Shown one piece after another: positions 59,346-64,000 of a stretch of 64,000 bases of DNA. Position numbers and translations under genes: made by a program. The notes under the pieces are model-generated. The model was given only the letters and a program-made list of their open reading frames with translations. It was not told the origin of the DNA and ran no database searches. Source of the DNA: Datisca glomerata (Eukaryota; Streptophyta; Magnoliopsida; Cucurbitales; Datiscaceae); contig QANY01013809.1 of NCBI GenBank assembly GCA_003255025.1, positions 248,001 to 312,000 on the forward strand. The letters are read 5' to 3'. Position 1 is the first letter of the stretch, and every line of letters starts with the position of its first letter.

Positions 59346-61657
59346 ATGTTTGGAAGAGCACCCAAGAAGAGCGACAACACAAAGTACTATGAGATTCTTG
59401 GAGTTCCCAAGACTGCTACGCAGGATGATCTAAAAAAAGCTTATAGAAAAGCCGCTATCAAAAACCATCCTGATAAGGGTGGTGACCCTGAGAAGGTATT
59501 TACGTGATTCTTCTTAATTGGCTTATTTATTGTTTTTTTTGTGAATTTTTTGGTTCTAGTGTAGTCTGCGTTTTGTTGTGGAACTTTTATCTTTTGGCTT
59601 GAGTGGGCGTGTATCTCTAATAAGAATTAGGTGGTCTATGATGCATAAATCTCTCACTGCGTTGAATTTTTTGTGTCTTAGCGGTTTCTGACCTGAGTCT
59701 AAACATGTGCTTGTGGTTAAATGTGACCATCATTGATCTTTTGGTTTATTGTCATGTCTCTGTTATGATCAGGGAGTAATTGCCTCTGCACGATTATTGC
59801 TTGCTACCCTTTATAATGCTCTCACTACTCTATATTTTCGTTTGGTCAACCTCTGCATCAATCGTCTAGCATGTTTTTTGTAACTACTGGAACTTCCGAC
59901 TGTTTTCAAGATTTGTAGAGAAACCTCCCGCGTGAATGTAGTTTTCTTGGTTGATTTCATTAATAGCCAGTGAATGTCAAATTGCTGCTACCACTCCAAT
60001 CCCAAAGGTCCACCAATGTAGATTTTTGGTTGATATATGTTCTCTATCTACACTTTGCACTCTTATGTACTAAATCATTTAAATATTGTGTGTTTCAGTT
60101 TAAGGAGCTGGCCCAAGCTTATGAGGTTCTAAGCGACCCTGAGAAACGTGAGATCTATGATCAATATGGCGAGGATGCTCTGAAGGAGGGAATGGGTGGC
60201 GGCGGCGGACATGACCCATTCGACATATTCCATTCTTTCTTTGGTGGTAGCCCATTTGGTGGTAGCCCATTTGGTGGTAAGGATTGGATATTCACAGTGG
60301 AAAAAATGAATTGTTGTTTATGGAAGAATTTTTTTAATTTCGTCTGAGTTCATTTGCATTCCCAGGTGGTGGAAGCAGCAGAGGCCGGAGGCAGAGAAGG
60401 GGAGAGGATGTTGTTCATCCCCTAAAGGTTTCCTTGGAGGACCTCTACAATGGGACTTCAAAGAAGCTGTCTCTTTCTCGCAATGTCTTATGCTCCAAAT
60501 GCAAGGGGTAAGTATTAATTTTTTATGTCTAATATCTTTTGGTATATAAACCTGTTTCATATTGATCGACTTGTGTAATTATGCCTGAAAATTGCAGTAA
60601 GGGTTCTAAATCAGGCGCTTCAATGAAATGTTCTGGATGTCAAGGGTCAGGTATGAAGGTGACTATAAGGCATCTAGGCCCCTCTATGATCCAGCAAATG
60701 CAGCATCCATGTAATGAGTGTAAGGGTACGGGTGAGACCATCAATGACAAGGACCGCTGTCCGCAGTGTAAGGGTGAAAAGGTTGTCCAGGAAAAGAAAG
60801 TTTTGGAAGTTATTGTGGAGAAGGGTATGCAAAATGGACAGAGGATTACATTCCCTGGGGAAGCAGATGAGGCGGTGAGGCTAACATCATTTTCTGTATA
60901 ATTTTTCAGTCTTTTGGTATCTTATCTGGGCGTTGGTGTTATTATTTTCATAATTGTGAGGCACACATATATATATTATTATATTAATGTATTGTGAATT
61001 TGGCCATTGATTACATGTATTGTTATTTTATGCAGCCTGAAACCGTCACAGGGGATATTGTGTTTGTCCTACAACAGAAGGAGCATCCGAAGTTTAAGCG
61101 AAAGGGTGATGACCTATTTGTGGAGCACACCTTGTCACTTACCGAGGCACTCTGTGGCTTCCGATTTATATTGACTCATTTAGACGGAAGGCAGCTACTC
61201 ATCAAATCCCAACCAGGAGAAGTAGTGAAACCCAGTAAGTCTAAATTCTCATATACTTCCAGCTGTTATGGTGTACTTTTGTTAATACCTTGGGAGCATC
61301 TACAGTACTGAAATTATCGTCTTGTGCAATGCAGACCAATTCAAGGCTATAAACGATGAGGGTATGCCGATTTACCAAAGGCCCTTCATGAAGGGTAAAT
61401 TATACATCCACTTCACAGTGGAGTTTCCTGACTCCTTGATCCCCGAGCAGAGTAAGGCTTTGGAGGCTGTGCTGCCTCCCAAGGTGTCAACTCCTCTGAC
61501 AGACATGGAGTTGGATGAATGTGAGGAGACAACTCTTCATGATGTTAACATAGAGGAGGAGATGCGCCGGAAACAAGCACATTCTCACGAGGCCTACGAT
61601 GAGGATGATGACGATATGCATGGTGGGGCACAGAGAGTGCAATGTGCGCAGCAGTGA
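59346..61657 (+). CDS. Type I DnaJ/HSP40 chaperone, farnesylated, six exons
   Basis: An HSP70 co-chaperone of the cytosol. Exons 59346-59495, 60099-60276, 60366-60507, 60598-60874, 61036-61234 and 61335-61657 (GT-AG) give 422 residues, the usual length of plant type I DnaJ proteins (about 420). J domain at residues 12-77 with the HPD motif at 41-43; a Gly/Phe-rich stretch [12 protein letters not shown] follows; four zinc-finger motifs [24 protein letters not shown] and CPQCKGEK lie at about 150-215; the substrate-binding C-terminal domain follows. The protein ends CAQQ, a CaaX farnesylation box that anchors it to membranes. The start ATGTTTGGAAGAGC fits the family. No defect. A 5' UTR intron may run from GTCAGT at 59194 to the AG at 59311. 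Confidence 0.96.
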
Positions 61658-62129
61658 TGAACGTTTGTGTCAAACAGCGGTCCAGAAACTGCCCGTCTTG
61701 GAGAAGAAATTGGTCATGGTGGCCGCCTCTGAGATTGGAATTTATATGGCAAATAAAAATTTCAACATTTTAATCTTCGCTTTATAATATAGGCTGACTG
61801 TTAGTTTCTTGGATGGAAATTTCATGTCTCTATGCCGTGACAATGAATTGGAGATCTTTGTAGTTAAGTTGACAGTATATTTGTTTCCCTTATGGTATGT
61901 GAATTCTGCATTTTATATATGGGAATTGTGATTTGATATCAATGGAGTGAGTTCTCAGATAATACTCATACTAAGGGGCAGCTAACCGCAAGGTAGCTCA
62001 AACTGGCCACAGGACTTGGAGGCTTGCTCTCTCTTAGGTCTTGCGTTCCTATAATATTGTGATCATTTATAATTTTGAACTATTTTTTATTTTATTTATA
62101 ACCTTTAATTTTTCATTTGTCATCAAATC
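61658..62129. other. 3' UTR and spacer after the DnaJ gene
   Basis: Likely holds the DnaJ 3' UTR to about 61950. The base string atcaaatc at 62122-62129 directly precedes the hAT end and would be the 8-bp target duplication copy if the other end lies beyond the window. Confidence 0.55.
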
Positions 62130-62314
62130 TAGGGGTGTTCAAAAATTATCCAAACCGTTTAATCCGAACCGGTCCGATCTGAAATTGATCGGTTTGGATG
62201 GTTTTTTTATTGTTAATGGTCGGTTCAGTCCTTTTAGAGAGGACCGAAAATTCAGACCGGTCCAGAATTTTTGTTAATTCTGGACTGAATCGACCGGACC
62301 GACCGTATAGATAC

Positions 62315-62345
<31 letters not shown>

Positions 62346-62389
62346 TTTAGGGTTAGGCTTCTCCTCTCCCTCAGCTCAGTCAGACGCAG

Positions 62390-62580
62390 ACCTAGCCTCT
62401 CTCCTTCTTCGCGTCACGCGACTCACGCAGTCACGCCTCAGTCCAGCTCCAGACCTAGCCCCTCTTCTTCTGCGCGTCACACGACTCACGCAGTCACGCC
62501 TCAGTCCAGCTCCAGACCTAGCCCCTCTCCTTCTGCGCGTCACGCGACTCACGCAGTCACGCCTCAGTCCAGCTCCAGCC
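62390..62580. repeat. Three tandem copies of a 62-bp unit in the hAT leader
   Basis: The unit has cgcgtcac(a/g)cgactcacgc and agtcacgcctcagtccagct and gacctagcccctctccttct in that order; three copies lie in 62400-62580. Frames found in the antisense direction are products of the repeat and not genes. Confidence 0.85.
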
Positions 62581-62609
62581 AACCCCTCTCCTTCGCGTCT
62601 CCCCTCCAG

Positions 62610-62930
62610 AGTCCAGCCAGCCTCAAGGGTCTCCCTCAGCTCAGACCATATCCCTCTCCCTCAACTCAATCAAACGCAAACCTTCTCCTTCTTCGCGTCA
62701 CACCTCCAAAGTCTAGCCAGCCTCTCGCGTCGCCCTGAGCTCAGACCTTCTCCCTCTCCCTCGGCCTCAGCTCAGACCCTCTCCCTCGGCCTCAGCTCAG
62801 ACCCTCTCCTCAGCCTTAGCTCAGACCCTCTCCCTCTCCCTCTGCCTAAGCTCAGACCCTCTCCCTCTCCCACTCCATCGGCCTCAGCTCAGACCATCTC
62901 CTTCTTCGTCAGTTCAGGCCATCTCCTTCT
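62610..62930. repeat. CT-rich repeats in the hAT leader
   Basis: Many copies of a 20-30 bp motif, tcagctcagaccctctccct, with irregular spacing. It continues the pyrimidine-rich 5' leader up to ctt cttccag at the probable splice donor. Confidence 0.8.
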
Positions 62931-63061
62931 TCTTCCAGGTAAGATCAATGGTTCTAATCCAACTCTACTTTGATTAATTTTGTTGCTATATTATTTTTTC
63001 AATTCTACTGTGATTAATCTACACTTTGTACTACTTAACAATCGTTTAAATCTACCAGGAG

Positions 63062-64000
63062 ATGTCTATTGGAACTCCAAGTCAAAACCCTGATGATGCA
63101 GTAATTAATGATGGTTCTTCACTGCCACCAAAACCTATAAAAGGTAAGAGAAATGCAACCGAGTCTGTTCTAGTGTCTGGAATAATTTTGTAAAAGTTGA
63201 AACTGGTGATCCTAATGATGAGAGAGCTACTTGTAATCATTGTAAGCGTACGTTTGCATGTGTTAGTGCTAATGGTACTTCTTGTCTGTGGAATCATCTG
63301 AAAAGATGTAAGAAGAATCCTAACAAGTTTGATGATCCTAAGCAAAAACTGTTAGTTCTTAATCCTAATAGTAATAGTGAAGGAGCTGCTGATAGTACTT
63401 GTACAATATCTACTACTACATTTAATGTTGAGAAGTGTAGGATGTTGCTTGCTAGGATGATCATTAAAGATGAATTAGCGTTTAGTGTGGTAGAGGGTGA
63501 AGGATTTAGGGAATTTTGTTGGGGCATGCAACCTTAGTTTGTTTTTCCTAACAGGATAACAATAGCTAGAGATTGTTTCAAGGTGTTTGTGTGGGAGAAA
63601 GAAAAGTTAAAAAAGACATTGTCAAGTAAAAAATCAAAGACTATGACTGACCACTGATACATGGACATCAGTGCAAAATCTTAATTACATGGTACTTACT
63701 GCACACTTTATTGACTATGATTGGGTATTACATAAAAGAATCATTAACTTTTGTCCAATTGCTAGTCATAAGGGGGAGTCGATTGGAATGGCTATTGAGC
63801 AATGTTTGCTTGACTGGGGTATTGAAAGGGTTTTCACGGTCACCGTTGATAATGCAAGTGCCAATGATGGTGCAATCACTTACTTGAAAAAATATATCAG
63901 AAATTGGAAGGGGCGTGTGTTGGATGGTGAGTTTATGCATGTTAGATGTTGTGCACATATTCTTAACCTTATAGTGCATGATAGTTTGAAGGATGTTCAT
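63062..64000 (+). pseudogene. hAT transposase with BED zinc finger, 5' part
   Basis: ATG at 63062 begins MSIGTPSQNPDDAVINDG. After a 2-base frameshift near 63176 the frame reads WNNFVKVETGDPNDE and CNHCKRTFACVSANG...HLKRC, a BED-type zinc finger. A stop follows at about 63533 (after CWGMQP), and after a frameshift near 63645 the frame reads DTWTSVQNLNYMVLTAHFID and FTVTVDNASANDGAI, the start of the hAT RNase-H-like catalytic domain with its conserved first Asp. The frame runs to the window edge at HVRCCAHILNLIV. Two frameshifts and one stop make it non-functional as it stands. Confidence 0.75.

Larger units (their letters stand above)
62130..64000 (+). mobile_element. hAT transposon, 5' part, cut by the window edge
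   Basis: Starts TAGGGGTGTTCAAAAATTATCC (first 20 at 62130-62149), the same end type as the 421-bp element at 15066. A tandem-repeat-rich leader (62350-62940), a likely 5' UTR intron (donor at 62939) and a BED-finger hAT transposase (from 63062) follow. The right end lies outside the window. An (AT)n tract lies at 62316-62340. Confidence 0.75.

Noticed and set aside
62376..62582. Minus-strand frame with three copies of an Arg-rich peptide
   Set aside because: Antisense reading of the 62-bp tandem repeat in the hAT leader.
62130..64000. A host BED-type gene domesticated from a transposon
   Set aside because: The terminal TAGGGGTGTTCA, repeat leader, frameshifts and stop fit a decayed transposon better than a host gene.
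1..64000. tRNA, rRNA and snoRNA genes
   Set aside because: I looked for A/B box patterns such as GGTTCGAATCC and found only chance partial matches (for example ggttcgagt near 52979 in the MULE 2 leader).

Overview
This is a nuclear genome window from a flowering plant, most likely a eudicot. It is AT-rich, has intron-rich genes with GT-AG splicing, and is packed with plant transposon families. No sequence feature fixes the species. There is no bacterial-style gene layout, no CRISPR array and no tRNA or rRNA gene that I could recognise.

Four host genes look intact. (1) An eight-exon urate oxidase (uricase) gene on the minus strand at 716-5433 ends in a peroxisomal Ser-Lys-Met tail. (2) A seven-exon VPS60/CHMP5-type ESCRT-III gene lies on the plus strand at 34098-37853. 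(3) A single-exon core-2/I-branching (GT14-like) glycosyltransferase lies on the minus strand at 38854-39933, converging on VPS60. (4) A six-exon type I DnaJ/HSP40 chaperone gene lies on the plus strand at 59346-61657 and ends in a CAQQ farnesylation box. All exon models join in frame and give proteins close to the usual family length.

Nearly everything else is transposon or virus debris. From left to right: a decayed Ty3/gypsy element of the Tat type (8.2-13.5 kb) with an 11-unit, 76-bp tandem array; a Mutator-like element (MULE, 14.5-25.9 kb) whose transposase is split by a small hAT element and whose 3' half carries a CACTA transposon, which in turn holds the 5' half of an Ogre retrotransposon; a Ty1/copia element on the minus strand (26.5-31.8 kb); a probable LTR remnant (32-33.7 kb); a mosaic of endogenous pararetrovirus (Caulimoviridae) pieces in both orientations (40.6-48.3 kb); a second, short CACTA element (48.6-50.55 kb) that has picked up exons of a plant metallophosphatase gene; a long inverted repeat (50.56-52.44 kb); a second MULE (52.5-57.9 kb); a hAT-like non-autonomous element beside the DnaJ promoter; and the 5' part of a larger hAT element with a BED finger, running off the right edge.

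The most interesting pattern is that both MULEs, which differ in sequence and state of decay, carry a small zf-GRF zinc-finger ORF downstream of and convergent to the transposase, the same place and orientation as mudrB in maize MuDR. The second is the three-level nesting MULE > CACTA > Ogre, where the outer two levels have readable target-site duplications and the Ogre LTR promoter points back toward the MULE transposase.
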